This document shows positions 45,216 through 55,674 of a stretch of DNA of 64,000 nucleotides, piece after piece. The notes under the pieces are model-generated. The model had not been told where the DNA came from, searched no databases, and was given only the letters and a program-made list of their open reading frames with translations. Position 1 is the stretch's first letter. Each line of letters starts with the position of its first letter. Source of the stretch: Desulforhopalus vacuolatus (GTDB lineage Bacteria > Desulfobacterota > Desulfobulbia > Desulfobulbales > Desulfocapsaceae); NCBI RefSeq assembly GCF_016918505.1, contig NZ_JAFFPZ010000015.1:1-64000 (forward strand). The letters run 5' to 3'. The position numbers and the translations under genes are program-made.

Positions 45216-46889
45216 TCATTTATCCTCATTGTAGCGTTTCATCAAATTTTCTACCGAAGATCTTATAAGATCTATCTGAAAGGGTTTGTCCAGAAATTCT
45301 GATGCGCCCAGACGCAATGCCTGAATGGCCTGCTCTTTTTCACCATAACCTGTAATAACAATCGACCTGGTAGAGGGATGGATCTTTTGGACCTTTGACA
45401 ACAGCTCAAGACCGCTCATCTCAGGCATACACAAATCCGTAATCAACAGGGGGAAAGGATGTTTTTTGAACACCTCAAAAGCCTCGACAGGATTACTGAA
45501 CCCCTGCACATCAAAATTCAGACCATCCAAAGCTTCTGTAATAAATCGCACAATGGCAGACTCATCGTCCACCACCATAATCCGATGGTCTTCCTTGAAT
45601 AAAAGGGTGAGAGCTATGTCTATCACCTGCTCTTCATATATTTTTCCGCGACCGCGTAACAATTCTTCTTTCAAAACACTTTTGCGAAGGGCTGGCCGGT
45701 AGGGCCGGTGACTGATCATGGCATCCGTCACGTCAGCTACGGACAGTATTCGCGCCCACTTGTGGATGTCATCGCTTTTTAACCCACGCGGATATCCACT
45801 GCCATCCAAACGTTCGTGGTGCTGATACACAACCTCGGCTACCGGCCAGGGAAAGGGAATGTTGCACAATACATCATAAGCCAGTTTAGGGTGCTCAGCG
45901 ATTATCCGCCACTCGTTGTCAGAGAGTTTGCCAGGCTTGTTCAGTATTCCCGAAGGGATAGCTATTTTCCCAATATCATGAAGCATGGCACACACCTGGA
46001 TGCCGTGCACGGCATCTTTATCCATACCCATCTGCCGGGCAATATTGACAGCCCACTGGGTTACCCCCCTTGCGTGTCCTGCCGTATAGGCGTCCCGTAT
46101 TTCGGCCAGTTCGCTAATGGCTGCGGTAACTCCTTCAAAACTATTGGCTAAAGCCTCATTCAAATGTGAATTTTCACTCTCTGTCTTCCTTTGGGAAGAG
46201 ACATCTCTGATAATTGTCACAGCGCTTAAAGATTCTCCTTTATCGTTCTTTATCGGAAAAAATCTGTGCGTAAAAATACCCTTTAAATACGGTTCTGGCT
46301 GTTCTGTCGTCTGGGGTATACTCGTCTTCAATACATCTTTCAGCGGGCAATAGGCGGGCGGTTTTTCTGTTCCGTGAATCAAGCGGTAGCAACGCTGCCC
46401 GGAAATTTTTGTTCTTTCTATTCCCAGGATATCGGCGACGGCCTTGTTGGCCCGCAGTATTCTGAAATTCTCATCAAGAATGAAAACCATATCAGAAATA
46501 CTATCAAAGCAATTTTCCCACTCCTGTGCTGCATGGTGCAGAGTCTTTTGTACCTGTATTCGGCTTGAGATATCCCGAAGAGATGCCAGCCAGGCACTTT
46601 CTCCACCCCAATTTGTTTCAACAACGCGCATTTCCACATCGACTGGGAGCTGCCCCTTTCTGACAATATTTAATTCCGTAACATTATCAGCGACCAGGGG
46701 AGATCCGAAAAGTTCGCCCACAAAATCATCTGCGCTGATACCGAACAGCACCTCCGCTGCCGGATTCATAAATTTCACAATCCCTTTGTGATCTATAATA
46801 ACAATGCCGTCTGCATTGTTTACAATCATATTAAGATAATTTTCTTCACTTTCCCGTAAAGCTTTTTTTATGGAAATATTATTCTGCAT
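45216..46889 (-). CDS. PAS-PAS-HD-GYP-receiver signalling protein (probable c-di-GMP phosphodiesterase)
   Basis: 557 residues from the ATG at 46889 (GGAAGAG upstream; a longer frame starts at 46940). Two PAS domains (about 10-115 and 125-240) precede an HD-GYP domain with MLHDIGKIAIP and HHERLDGSGYP. A complete receiver domain is at the C-terminus (VVDDESAI, phosphoacceptor in LITDLCMPEMSG, LDKPF). HD-GYP proteins hydrolyse cyclic di-GMP. A C-terminal receiver after the output domain is unusual and hints at phosphorelay input from a kinase such as the one encoded next door. Confidence 0.92.
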   Translation of the reverse strand: MQNNISIKKALRESEENYLNMIVNNADGIVIIDHKGIVKFMNPAAEVLFGISADDFVGELFGSPLVADNVTELNIVRKGQLPVDVEMRVVETNWGGESAWLASLRDISSRIQVQKTLHHAAQEWENCFDSISDMVFILDENFRILRANKAVADILGIERTKISGQRCYRLIHGTEKPPAYCPLKDVLKTSIPQTTEQPEPYLKGIFTHRFFPIKNDKGESLSAVTIIRDVSSQRKTESENSHLNEALANSFEGVTAAISELAEIRDAYTAGHARGVTQWAVNIARQMGMDKDAVHGIQVCAMLHDIGKIAIPSGILNKPGKLSDNEWRIIAEHPKLAYDVLCNIPFPWPVAEVVYQHHERLDGSGYPRGLKSDDIHKWARILSVADVTDAMISHRPYRPALRKSVLKEELLRGRGKIYEEQVIDIALTLLFKEDHRIMVVDDESAIVRFITEALDGLNFDVQGFSNPVEAFEVFKKHPFPLLITDLCMPEMSGLELLSKVQKIHPSTRSIVITGYGEKEQAIQALRLGASEFLDKPFQIDLIRSSVENLMKRYNEDK

Positions 46890-47324
46890 TGGCTCTTCCT
46901 TTTTTACGCATTTTCGATATGTTGCCAATTTTTTTCTCATTCAGCCATCGGGAGGATCTGCAAATATGATTGCATCACCATAACCTGACCGGAAGTCAGG
47001 TCCCAGTAACTCACTCTCTGAGAAGAGTACCAGATCATGGCCTTTCTTCAAACAGGAAGATTGCAGATTGCGATTTCTGGTGCGCTGAATCGGTCTAAGA
47101 GGACAATTTTACGAGAAATTCGTCGTAAAATCCGAAAACGAAGATCTGAACGCCGTAAAGAATATCCTAAGGGCAGGTGCCCGGTCAGCCCGAATTCAAA
47201 CGGATCTGCACAATTAATGCCCGTAAAATAAATCCACTGACATCGTAGAGACGAGCAGTTTGGTCGTCTCTACGGAGACTTTTCCCTGTCTCCTGCCTCC
47301 TTCTTCCTGCCTCTCTTTCCTCAA
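46890..47324. other. Intergenic stretch with a possible IS30 HTH relic
   Basis: No confident gene. A 64-codon plus-strand frame at 47037 contains SGALNRSKRTILREIRRKIR, reminiscent of the IS30 transposase HTH, then a basic tail; it is probably a relic. 47244-47320 holds GTAGAGACG...CGTCTCTAC and a CTCCTGCCTCC tract, like the interior of family A elements. Confidence 0.35.
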
Positions 47325-50300
47325 TCAACCCTTAACCTTATCCAGAATCTCTCTGATTTTAAGGGCCAGTTCCTTGTTTGAAAAGGGTTTCTCTATAAAA
47401 TTAACACCCTCCTTCAGGACGCCCCGGGGTGCAATGATGTCAGCCGTGTACCCGGACATAAAAAGGGTCTTGAGATGAGGATAATGGCTTTTCAGGCGCT
47501 CGGACAGCTCTCGACCATTCATCGCGGGCATAACGACATCCGTTATCAGAAGATGTATATCGTCTGCATGTTCTGTTGCCAATTTGACGGCCTCCACTGG
47601 ACTGCTGGAAAATAATACAGCATATTCAAGTTTTTCGACCATTCTTTTAACCATTTTCAGTATTGAGTCATCATCCTCAACCAGCAATATCGTCTCGCCT
47701 CTGCTTAATGGAAGTTGTATCTTTTTTTCACTTTGTACTTTAACTGTTTGTTCTGTATATACGGGGAAATAAATCCTGAAAATTGTTCCTTTTTTCATTT
47801 CACTGCAGACGTTGATAAAACCATTGTTCTGTTTGACAATACCATAAACGGTGGACAGTCCCAGTCCGGTCCCTTTGCCTGTAACTTTGGTCGTGAAAAA
47901 CGGCTCAAAAATCTTGTCCCGGGTCTCTGGTGTCATACCGAAGCCATTATCGCTTACAGAGAGTTGTACATACTCGCCTGGAACAAATCCCTCGTAACAG
48001 GTGCAGTCGTTTTCATTAAAGGTGATATTTTTCGTTTCGACAGTAACCTTGCCCACATTGGCTATGGCATCTTTGGCGTTAACGCAGAGATTTGCCATGA
48101 TTTGATTAATTTGGGTTGGATCAATTTTAATCGGTCGTATTTCATCTCCAGGTTTCCAGACAATATCGATATCTTCACCGATAAGCCGCTGGAGCATTTT
48201 GAGCATATCTCCTATTGTGTCATTCAGATCAAGCACCCTGGGCGCAACCGTTTGTTTGCGGGCAAAAGCCAGTAATTGCCGGGTAACGCTTGTCGAACGT
48301 TTTACGGCTGTGTTAATCTCCATAAGGTATCCATACAAAGGATCACTCTTTTCAAGCCTGGCCAAAGCTAATTCCGAATAACCGAGGATGATACTGGATA
48401 TATTATTATAATCGTGTGCTACTCCTCCTGCCAGTCGGCCCACAGATTCCATTTTCTGGGCTTGCTGTAACTGGTCTTCCAATATCTTGTGCTCCCTCTC
48501 CGCCTGCTTTTGTTCTGTGATATCGTCATAGATACCCAGCACACCAATGACTTTTCCTTTTGAATCGTGGAGTGGCACCTTGGATGAATGCAAACACTTT
48601 GTATGTCCGTCGGGAGTACTTTGCGGTTCTTCATAACCAATTTTTGGTGTATTGGAATCAATCACAAGTTTATCATCTAAGTTGTACAACGTGACTTCTT
48701 CACCCCATCCCAGCTGAGAATTATCCTTACCAATCACGTCTTCCGGGCGTAACATTCCCGCATCAAAAGCAAAGAGTGTATTGCAGCCAAGATAGCGAAA
48801 ATCTGTGTCCTTCCAGAAGACACGAATAGGTATGTTTTCCAGAACAGAGCGTAATAGATCTCGTGATTCAGTGAGCTCTTTTTCTGCCTGCTTTTGTTCT
48901 GTGATATCTACATGCGAAACAATAAACTGACTCTTGTTTTCGTTGTTGATTCTGGCCGCACTTACCAGAATATCTCGAACGTTGCCATCTTTTGTAACCA
49001 TTCGGAAGGGATAATTCTGCAGAAAACTTTCACGACTACTGTGATCGACTGCTCCCATAAGCGCTTTTGTCTCTGCTGCAAGATTATTTTTTTCCCCGTT
49101 GCCACTCAGAATTTGAACCCTTGAATATCCGAAAATTTCTGCATATTTATCATTGATGGCAATTCTTTCACCTGTTTCAAAATCCGTGATGGCTAATGGA
49201 ATTGGCGATTTGTTAAATGCACTCGAAAACTTTTCTTTACTTTCGCGAAGAGACTGTTCAGACAGCTTACGCTCGGCAAGTAATTTCGTTTGTTGAATGG
49301 TGCTGAAACTCATGCGGGAAATTAATTTGGCCAATTCGGATAAGAATGCCATCGACGCATCAGCAGTTTGTCTGGTCAGCCTTGGAACACGCCCGAGCGC
49401 AGCCAGGTATTCGGCCTCATCGAACCCATATTGAAGTGCCATCTGCCTGAAAATATTGATATCCGGCTCTTCGTCGGTATAAAAAAACTGTCCGATGAAG
49501 ACATTTCCGAAATGCTTGCCATTAATTTCGACAGGCGCAGCCATGTTCCGCATGTTATTTTTACAGTGGTAGTTTTTAGATGTACCAAATGGCACACTGC
49601 TGGCAACTACCGTGTCGTTTTTGTGGCAGTTCAGAGCTGTTTCTGGATGACATCGATGGAATTTTGTGCAGATATCCTGCCAGCCTGCTGAAACCAAAGA
49701 CTTTCCCGAAAGATCACTAATAGAGATTGCAACAGGTACTACCTTGTAAAATTGAGTTATCAGCGACTGTAAAACATCGACATCGATGATGTCATTGAGA
49801 TCAAGTGATTCAATATCGCCCTTGTATTCTGTAATAGCTTTAAGTTTATTTCGAATGGTGGATTCACTTTTTCGGAGTGCTTCTTCCGTCTTTTTACAGT
49901 CGCTGATATCTATTAAATTACCGTATATTTTGACAACTTTTCCATTTTTAACTAAAGGTTGTCCAAGAGTTCTCACAAATAAAGTATTTCCTTGTGCATT
50001 TATAAATCTCACTTGCAAGTCATACGGTTTTTGTTTTGTGATTGCTTCGTTAAATGAATTCCAAACTCTTTCTTTATCATCCGGATGATAAAATTCTATC
50101 CCTTCTTCTGTTGTTGAAAACTTTTTCCCATAAATCTCGTAAATAGTATCGGTAAAAGTTGTTTGTTTGCTTTCTACATCGTAAATCCAGCCACCCATTT
50201 TACTTATTCTTTGTGTTTCTCTATAAAGACTTTCACTCTCTTGTAATGCGTTTGTTAAATCAATGAGCTCTTTATTTTTTTTTAATAATTCGGAACTTTG

Positions 50301-50678
50301 CTTTTTAATTAAGGTTTTGGTTCTCTCTTTTTGGATTATTTCCGACGGTAACCATTTATTTATCAGGATTGTTAATATTAAAATTGCTGCAATTAAATTG
50401 ATAATTTTTGGGAAAAATACAATTTGTGGTTGTGCAAGAAAATTAAAAATATGTATTGGTATTAATCCGGAAAGGGATGTATACCAAAGACCAAAATACG
50501 TGCTTTCAAGAAGAGTTCTAAACGCATCAATTGACAGGATAATTAATAATAATCCTAATAATTCATCTCGTTTCCATCTGCGCTTTAATTTTAAAAAATA
50601 AAAGATCAAAATATAAAGCCAAATTATTATCAAAACCCAATAAATAAGTGGTGTAAAATATTTAAAAAGATCTTCCAT
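47325..50678 (-). CDS. Multi-PAS, PocR-domain hybrid sensor histidine kinase
   Basis: 1117 residues. The first 115 contain three or four membrane segments. Then come PAS (about 145-265), a PocR ligand-binding domain (about 290-465: [38 protein letters not shown]), two PAS domains (about 485-730), HisKA with [13 protein letters not shown], and HATPase ([31 protein letters not shown]). A receiver ends the protein ([27 protein letters not shown]). PocR domains bind small hydrocarbon derivatives or polyols. The partner regulator is not obvious. Confidence 0.93.
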   Translation of the reverse strand: MEDLFKYFTPLIYWVLIIIWLYILIFYFLKLKRRWKRDELLGLLLIILSIDAFRTLLESTYFGLWYTSLSGLIPIHIFNFLAQPQIVFFPKIINLIAAILILTILINKWLPSEIIQKERTKTLIKKQSSELLKKNKELIDLTNALQESESLYRETQRISKMGGWIYDVESKQTTFTDTIYEIYGKKFSTTEEGIEFYHPDDKERVWNSFNEAITKQKPYDLQVRFINAQGNTLFVRTLGQPLVKNGKVVKIYGNLIDISDCKKTEEALRKSESTIRNKLKAITEYKGDIESLDLNDIIDVDVLQSLITQFYKVVPVAISISDLSGKSLVSAGWQDICTKFHRCHPETALNCHKNDTVVASSVPFGTSKNYHCKNNMRNMAAPVEINGKHFGNVFIGQFFYTDEEPDINIFRQMALQYGFDEAEYLAALGRVPRLTRQTADASMAFLSELAKLISRMSFSTIQQTKLLAERKLSEQSLRESKEKFSSAFNKSPIPLAITDFETGERIAINDKYAEIFGYSRVQILSGNGEKNNLAAETKALMGAVDHSSRESFLQNYPFRMVTKDGNVRDILVSAARINNENKSQFIVSHVDITEQKQAEKELTESRDLLRSVLENIPIRVFWKDTDFRYLGCNTLFAFDAGMLRPEDVIGKDNSQLGWGEEVTLYNLDDKLVIDSNTPKIGYEEPQSTPDGHTKCLHSSKVPLHDSKGKVIGVLGIYDDITEQKQAEREHKILEDQLQQAQKMESVGRLAGGVAHDYNNISSIILGYSELALARLEKSDPLYGYLMEINTAVKRSTSVTRQLLAFARKQTVAPRVLDLNDTIGDMLKMLQRLIGEDIDIVWKPGDEIRPIKIDPTQINQIMANLCVNAKDAIANVGKVTVETKNITFNENDCTCYEGFVPGEYVQLSVSDNGFGMTPETRDKIFEPFFTTKVTGKGTGLGLSTVYGIVKQNNGFINVCSEMKKGTIFRIYFPVYTEQTVKVQSEKKIQLPLSRGETILLVEDDDSILKMVKRMVEKLEYAVLFSSSPVEAVKLATEHADDIHLLITDVVMPAMNGRELSERLKSHYPHLKTLFMSGYTADIIAPRGVLKEGVNFIEKPFSNKELALKIREILDKVKG

Positions 50679-50840
50679 TTTTATTTATCCCAGATAAAAT
50701 TCTTTATGCTTTGCAAGCAACTTTATAAAAGCAGTCCCGTTTCTCAAATTGATATTGCAATATCTTTTTCATTATAAAATATCTCCAATATATTGATATT
50801 AGGCAGGTATATGTATAAAATGAGATAAATTTATCGGAAA

Positions 50841-51197
50841 TTACTGCAATAAATAATCCTGCAGGTTTGTTTTACCATAATTAATTGCAGCACTGCTATC
50901 CTTTATTTGTTTTGCTACTCTGGCCATTAACATTTTCACCCCGGGGGTTTTTTCTGGATCTGTTTGAGGCAATAAGCGAACAGTCAGGCTTGTATCTTTT
51001 TGTGATAACTGGATAAAGAAACGCTGATTTTTAGAATTCTCAACAGCCAAAGATTCGATCAAAACTATGGTTCCTGTGGCATTGATATACTTCTCGCCAA
51101 GTTTGAGAATGCCTGTGTCTGTCTTTAAGGTTAGTGTTTCTATCGCTTGAAAGAGCTCCGGTGTTAATTTGGCGTGTTCAAGCACAACATGCGGCAT
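50841..51197 (-). CDS. Small protein, possibly tautomerase-like (weak)
   Basis: 118 residues starting MPHVVLEHAKLTPELFQAIE, which resembles the Pro-2 start of the CHMI/MIF tautomerase superfamily. The rest (KYINATGTIVLIESLAVENS) has no clear motif. No ribosome site stands out. The length suits the family, but the match rests on the N-terminus. It could simply be a hypothetical protein. Confidence 0.45.
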   Translation of the reverse strand: MPHVVLEHAKLTPELFQAIETLTLKTDTGILKLGEKYINATGTIVLIESLAVENSKNQRFFIQLSQKDTSLTVRLLPQTDPEKTPGVKMLMARVAKQIKDSSAAINYGKTNLQDYLLQ

Positions 51198-51312
51198 GAT
51201 TTTTCTCCCCGGTTTTGTCTGTCGATGAAATTTCTTTTTAAAGGTACCTTGAATTCATTTGATGGGAACCTTGATATGATCTTGAGACGTTTGCTGTCTC
51301 TGGGATACCCAT

Positions 51313-51352
51313 AAATCCTCCATATTCTCGATATAAAAAATATGGAGGATTT
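51313..51352. terminator. Hairpin between the small gene and the flavodiiron gene
   Basis: AAATCCTCCATATT and AATATGGAGGATTT form a 14-bp stem with an A/T-rich loop. It lies 27 bases after the flavodiiron gene's stop on the minus strand and may end its transcript, although a strong T run is lacking. 51241-51275 nearby has GGTACCTTGAATT-type pieces of family B. Confidence 0.55.
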
Positions 51353-51378
51353 ACTGCGCACCTTCTCAAATTACACTG

Positions 51379-52620
51379 TTACGGTTTTTCAGGGGTGTCG
51401 GGACAAGACTGGTCTCGTATCAGCTGCACCAGTGCCTGGCTCTGGCTCTTCGCCCGGGCTTTCTCTTCAGCACCCGGTGCTCCAAACCATTCGATTGGTT
51501 CCACAAATTCCCACTTGAGTTTTTCTGTCAGTCGATCCAGCTCGCGTTGTGCTCCACCTGACCAGCCAGCGGAACCAAAGCGCAGCACTTTTTTATTCCA
51601 TACCTTTTTACGCCGGAACATATCCAGTACCCAGGCCATGGGGGGGAACATCTCGTATTCGTAGGTTGGCATCCCTATAATAATTCCCGACGAGCGCCAC
51701 GCCGAGGCCAGAATTATCCCCACGTGATCTTCCGGCACGCGATGTACATGCAGTGTCATCCCCGTGGAACGTACACCTTCAATAATGCTGTCCACCACCT
51801 TGCCTGTATTGCCGTACATGCTCGACCAGATCAGAGTGATCTCCGGCTCTGCCGGGCCGTTCATATAACCGGCAAAGTGGGTATAGGAATCTATAATAGC
51901 CTGGGGATTTTCCCGCCAGATAATCCCGTGCGAGGGGGCAATTACTTTAAGATCCAGTCCACTGAGTATATCTATGCCCTTGATCACAAAGTTGGAAAAA
52001 CTGGCAACTATGTTGGCGTAGTAGCGCAACGCCTCGTTGTGGAAAAACACACGTTGCTCCGCCGACAACTGATCATCAAAATAGACCCCATCCAGTGTGC
52101 CATAGGAACCAAAAGCATCACAGGAAAAGAGCACGCCACTGCTTTCTTCGTATGTCATCATTGTTTCCGGCCAATGGATATTCGGCGTCTCGTAAAAGTG
52201 CAGCACCTTGCCCTGTCCCAGATCAAGGCTGTCGCCAGTACCCACCAGATGCAGGTTGCTCTCAATACCAAAAAACGACTTCAATACCCCTGCCGCCTTT
52301 TTGGTCAAACAGATCTGCAGATTGGGGTTTTTCTCAATCAGTTTCGGCAGCCAGCTGGTATGATCCGGTTCCATGTGGTTAATAATCAGATAATCAATTG
52401 TGCGCTCATCCAACGAGATGGAATGCAGCTCGTCCTGAAAATCTGCCGGTTTATCATCGGTATCCTCAATCAGGTCGATAAGGGCTGTTTTATCGCCTTC
52501 AACCACATAGGCATTGATCGAGATGCCATGCGGCATCGGCCACATTCCTTCAAATAATTGATAATTTTCCAAATTAACGGGGAGACAATGGATTCCATCG
52601 GCAATTTTTACAGCTTTCAT
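51379..52620 (-). CDS. Flavodiiron protein (A-type; oxygen or NO reductase)
   Basis: 413 residues. The metallo-beta-lactamase domain supplies the diiron ligands: HMEPDH (82-87), His149 in NIHWPET, Asp168 in FSCDAFGS and His231 in APSHGIIW. A flavodoxin domain follows from about 260 (LIWSSMYGNTGK, the FMN loop; MPTYEYEMFPPM). Such enzymes reduce O2 to water, or NO to N2O, in anaerobes. The ribosome site GAAAGAGGT precedes the ATG. Monocistronic; no rubredoxin domain or neighbour is seen. Confidence 0.95.
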   Translation of the reverse strand: MKAVKIADGIHCLPVNLENYQLFEGMWPMPHGISINAYVVEGDKTALIDLIEDTDDKPADFQDELHSISLDERTIDYLIINHMEPDHTSWLPKLIEKNPNLQICLTKKAAGVLKSFFGIESNLHLVGTGDSLDLGQGKVLHFYETPNIHWPETMMTYEESSGVLFSCDAFGSYGTLDGVYFDDQLSAEQRVFFHNEALRYYANIVASFSNFVIKGIDILSGLDLKVIAPSHGIIWRENPQAIIDSYTHFAGYMNGPAEPEITLIWSSMYGNTGKVVDSIIEGVRSTGMTLHVHRVPEDHVGIILASAWRSSGIIIGMPTYEYEMFPPMAWVLDMFRRKKVWNKKVLRFGSAGWSGGAQRELDRLTEKLKWEFVEPIEWFGAPGAEEKARAKSQSQALVQLIRDQSCPDTPEKP

Positions 52621-52670
52621 GACCTCTTTCCTTTTTGGTTGATATGAAACAAAGTATATTTTTCTCTATA

Positions 52671-52703
52671 GTGTCCCACCTCCAGTTTGACTGGAGGTGA
52701 CAC
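52671..52703. promoter_or_regulatory. Long inverted repeat upstream of the flavodiiron gene
   Basis: GTGTCCCACCTCCAGT and ACTGGAGGTGACAC pair almost perfectly (two-base bulge) around TTG, 50 bp before the flavodiiron start. It could be an operator or the terminator-like relic of another repeat. No T run follows on either strand. Confidence 0.4.
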
Positions 52704-52724
52704 TGGCCATTTTCCTGACATTAT

Positions 52725-53409
52725 AACACCAATCACATTTTTTACTGACCAGAGAACGCGACTGCGTAGACATCTTTTTTGGCGATGACGAATGGATAAA
52801 CAGGATGTAATACCATTTCTATTAAGTTATACCCCGTTTTGTCTCCTGTTTATCCATTCATGGTTACAAACGACAAAAGGAACCACGAATGGACACGAAT
52901 AAACACGAATTATTACTGAAAAAACCATAAGAGAATGCCCTTGTTGTTGAATTCGGTCTGTTATTTGCTTTGAGGTAATTGATGTTTTCCGTAGTAGCAA
53001 ACTGCATGAGACCCATGGCAATGTATTGTTTCTACTTATCGGCCCATAAGGAGCAGGGTCTGTTCTCATGCTCCTGGTAAAAACCACGGAAAACACGGAA
53101 AGCACGGAATATGAGAGCGTAAAACACTCAACCCCGACTTTCGGATGACTCCCAAAGTTGATTAATACTCCTGGTGCACTGTACGGCTTAACTTCGGATG
53201 CAAACGTTTTCGTTTAATGCGTTGTCCCTGTTCGTGAAAATTCGTGTCCATTCGTGGTTACAAACTGCAAAAGGAATCACGAATGGACACGGATAAACAC
53301 GAATTATTACTCATTCGTCATCGCCAAAAAAGATGTCTACGTAGTCGCGTTCTCTGGTTAATACAAAATGTAAATGGTATAAAACGAGCATAACTTCATA
53401 GAAAAGGTC
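52725..53409. mobile_element. Family A copy 7, split by copy 8
   Basis: The left part is 52725-52810 (CACCAATCACATTTTTTACT...AACAGGATGTAA) and the right part 53380-53409 (TAAAACGAGCATAACTT...GAAAAGGTC). Joined at TAA they reproduce CAGGATGTAAAACGAGCATA, the exact reverse complement of sequence in copy 2 (5355-5385). Copy 8 therefore jumped into an existing family A element. Confidence 0.75.
52811..53379. mobile_element. MITE-like element, family A copy 8 (nested)
   Basis: 569 bp from TACCATTTCTATTAAGTTAT to ATGTAAATGGTA, flanked by TAA at 52808-52810 and 53380-53382. It is the largest copy. The interior shares TTCGTGTCCATTCGTGGTTA and CCAAAAAAGATGTCTACGTA with copies 4, 5 and 9. No gene is seen inside. 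Confidence 0.88.
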
Positions 53410-53519
53410 TAATCATGCGAAAAAGGGCATTTTTTATAAAAGCGTAACTTCTTAAAGTTTTTTGCCTTTATTCGCATGTTTCGAGCTGTTATTCGTTGGC
53501 AAAAAGTTTTTCGCTGTTC

Positions 53520-53606
53520 CGTCTTTTGCTTTTCCCCGTCTCCCGTCTCCTTTCTCCCTTTTCCCGCCCCTGCCTTTGAATCCGCCAATACAAAATGTAA
53601 ATGGTC
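53520..53606. mobile_element. Family A right-end fragment at the amylosucrase 3' end
   Basis: CGTCTTTTGCTTTTCCCCGT...CCAATACAAAATGTAAATGGTC followed by TTA. This is the right end of a family A element of the copy 3 type, seven bases beyond the amylosucrase stop codon. No matching left end is found. Confidence 0.6.
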
Positions 53607-53613
53607 TTACAGC

Positions 53614-55569
53614 TCAGACCGTCTCGCACAGCCAGTAAAATTCAAAGGCGGGGATCACGAGACTGTTTTTGAAAAGATCGGGGCTTTCTCCACGATAGAT
53701 ATCGACCAGCGGCCGGTCCTTTGTTCCCCAACTTCCCAGGTCTTCAAGATTCAAGTGCTGTGGTTTGTTGCTGAAATTACCGACAACCAGGACCTCTTTT
53801 TGTACTTTTTGCAGCTGGTAGCGACCAAATACAAACAGGTGTGGATTCTCTACTTCAATCAATTCGCGATTGTTGAAATCGGCGAAAACACCAATTTCTT
53901 TCCGTACTGCAATCATCCGTTTCAAGGCAGTGAAAATTTCATACTCGACGGTTCCCGGGGTTTGCCTGCGCTCAGCTTTTTCCCAGTCAATGGAAGGTCG
54001 ATGAACCCATCGGGTATCCCCTTTTTTATAGGGATCGTCGCGATAGGAATCGTCGTTCAGGGTGCCAATTTCATCACCATAGTAGAGCAGTGGCAGGCCG
54101 CCAAAGGACATAATCATGCTGTGGAGCAGCAGGATGAGTTTGATGGCATCCCGAATCGCGTTGTCATCTTCAATTTCCAGGGCATATTCCAATCCGACCA
54201 GGGAGGCAAGAGAACCGGAAATACGCGCATCGCCCGTTTTAGCGTTCTCACCGAAGGGCAGGCCGCGTGCGTGCGAATCATCAAACTTACCGGTGAAATA
54301 ATCAATCAGAAATTTGCGATGTCTGGCTGGTTCATAGTTGCACTGGAGAATATCCCGATCATCAAAGCCCAGGCCGATATCATCGTGACAACGAATGTAA
54401 TTTAACCATGTGGCACGCTCCAGTTTGACCGGCAGGTTTTTTATCCCCTGATTCAGCAGACGGGCATTTTTTGTCGCGACTGCATCCCAGAGCAGTGCCA
54501 TATACGTTGCGTTATAGGCAATCTCACACTCCTTGGCGATAACCGCATCTTCGCCAAAATATTTAACCATCTCCACCGGTCCAACAATTGCCTCGGCAAT
54601 AAAAACAACCCCCGGGGCAGTCACCTGGCAGCAGTCTTTCATCAGTTGTAACAGCAAATGTGCTTCACGCTCATTCTGACACGTGCTGCCAATTTTTTTC
54701 CAGAGAAAAGCCACTGCGTCCAGCCGCAGGATGTCGGCTCCCTGGTTCGCCCAGAACAGGACGACGTTGAGCATATCAATGAAAACCGCCGGATTGCTGT
54801 AGTTGAGATCCCACTGATAATCATTGAAGACGGTCATTACCCAGCGGCCCATTTCCTCATCCCAGGTAAAATTACCTGGGGCGGTTTCCGGGAAAACTTC
54901 TGGCATGCTCTGCTCGAACATGTCCGGGATATTGCGTGTCTTGAAGGTGTAGTAATACTCCTGATACTTTTTTTCGCCAGCTTTGGCTCTGGTCGCCCAG
55001 TAATGTTTGTTGGAAGTGTGGTTGACAACGACATCGAGCACCAGCAGAATGTCACGCTTTTTCATCTCTGCGCTCAGGGCCTGCACATCTTCCAGCGTGC
55101 CGACTTCCGGATTAATTTCCCGAAAATCACTCACGGCATAGCCGCCATCACTGCTTCCTTCCGGGCAGCGCAGGATTGGCATTACATGAACCAGATTGAT
55201 GCCCAGTTCCTGGAAATAGTGCAGCCGTTCCTGCAGGCCCTGCAGCGTTCCGGCAAAGCCCTTGCAATACAGAGCCATCCCAACCAGTTGTTGACTGAGA
55301 AACCAGTTGTAATCTTTTTCCCGTGCCAGGTCGAGCTGGCGGAGTTTTTCTGGCCGCCTGATATATTGCTGTGCCATGGTTTCGACGAGGTGCTGGGCCT
55401 GTTGGGCAAAATCGTCGCGCTTGCCATAGAGACGCTCAAAGAGGGAGTGAATGCCGTAAAAGTTCGCTCCCAGCCGGGTGTAAAAATGGCGCAGATCCTG
55501 TTGCGAAATTTCTGGTTTAATGCGGTTGAGAATATCATTCAAAAGAGTATGGGAAATCTGTTCGTACAT
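53614..55569 (-). CDS. Amylosucrase (GH13 family)
   Basis: A 651-residue enzyme of the size and layout of Neisseria amylosucrase: a helical N-terminal domain (1-90), then a (beta/alpha)8 barrel with VVVNHTSNKHYW, nucleophile Asp284 in LRLDAVAFLW, acid/base Glu326 in VFIAEAIVG and the third Asp in IRCHDDIGLG. A C-terminal beta domain completes it. It splits sucrose and transfers glucose to alpha-1,4-glucan. It stands downstream of sucrose-phosphate phosphatase and synthase, the sps-spp-ams arrangement known from sucrose-accumulating proteobacteria. Confidence 0.93.
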   Translation of the reverse strand: MYEQISHTLLNDILNRIKPEISQQDLRHFYTRLGANFYGIHSLFERLYGKRDDFAQQAQHLVETMAQQYIRRPEKLRQLDLAREKDYNWFLSQQLVGMALYCKGFAGTLQGLQERLHYFQELGINLVHVMPILRCPEGSSDGGYAVSDFREINPEVGTLEDVQALSAEMKKRDILLVLDVVVNHTSNKHYWATRAKAGEKKYQEYYYTFKTRNIPDMFEQSMPEVFPETAPGNFTWDEEMGRWVMTVFNDYQWDLNYSNPAVFIDMLNVVLFWANQGADILRLDAVAFLWKKIGSTCQNEREAHLLLQLMKDCCQVTAPGVVFIAEAIVGPVEMVKYFGEDAVIAKECEIAYNATYMALLWDAVATKNARLLNQGIKNLPVKLERATWLNYIRCHDDIGLGFDDRDILQCNYEPARHRKFLIDYFTGKFDDSHARGLPFGENAKTGDARISGSLASLVGLEYALEIEDDNAIRDAIKLILLLHSMIMSFGGLPLLYYGDEIGTLNDDSYRDDPYKKGDTRWVHRPSIDWEKAERRQTPGTVEYEIFTALKRMIAVRKEIGVFADFNNRELIEVENPHLFVFGRYQLQKVQKEVLVVGNFSNKPQHLNLEDLGSWGTKDRPLVDIYRGESPDLFKNSLVIPAFEFYWLCETV

Positions 55570-55674
55570 AAGCCGCCTTGCTGGGTGTGTTGTTTGTGGA
55601 TACCTTGTGTTGTACTTCTCAAATGTTTTTGCCGTCCTTCGTGTTCCTTCGCGTTTTATCTTTTATGGGTAGCC

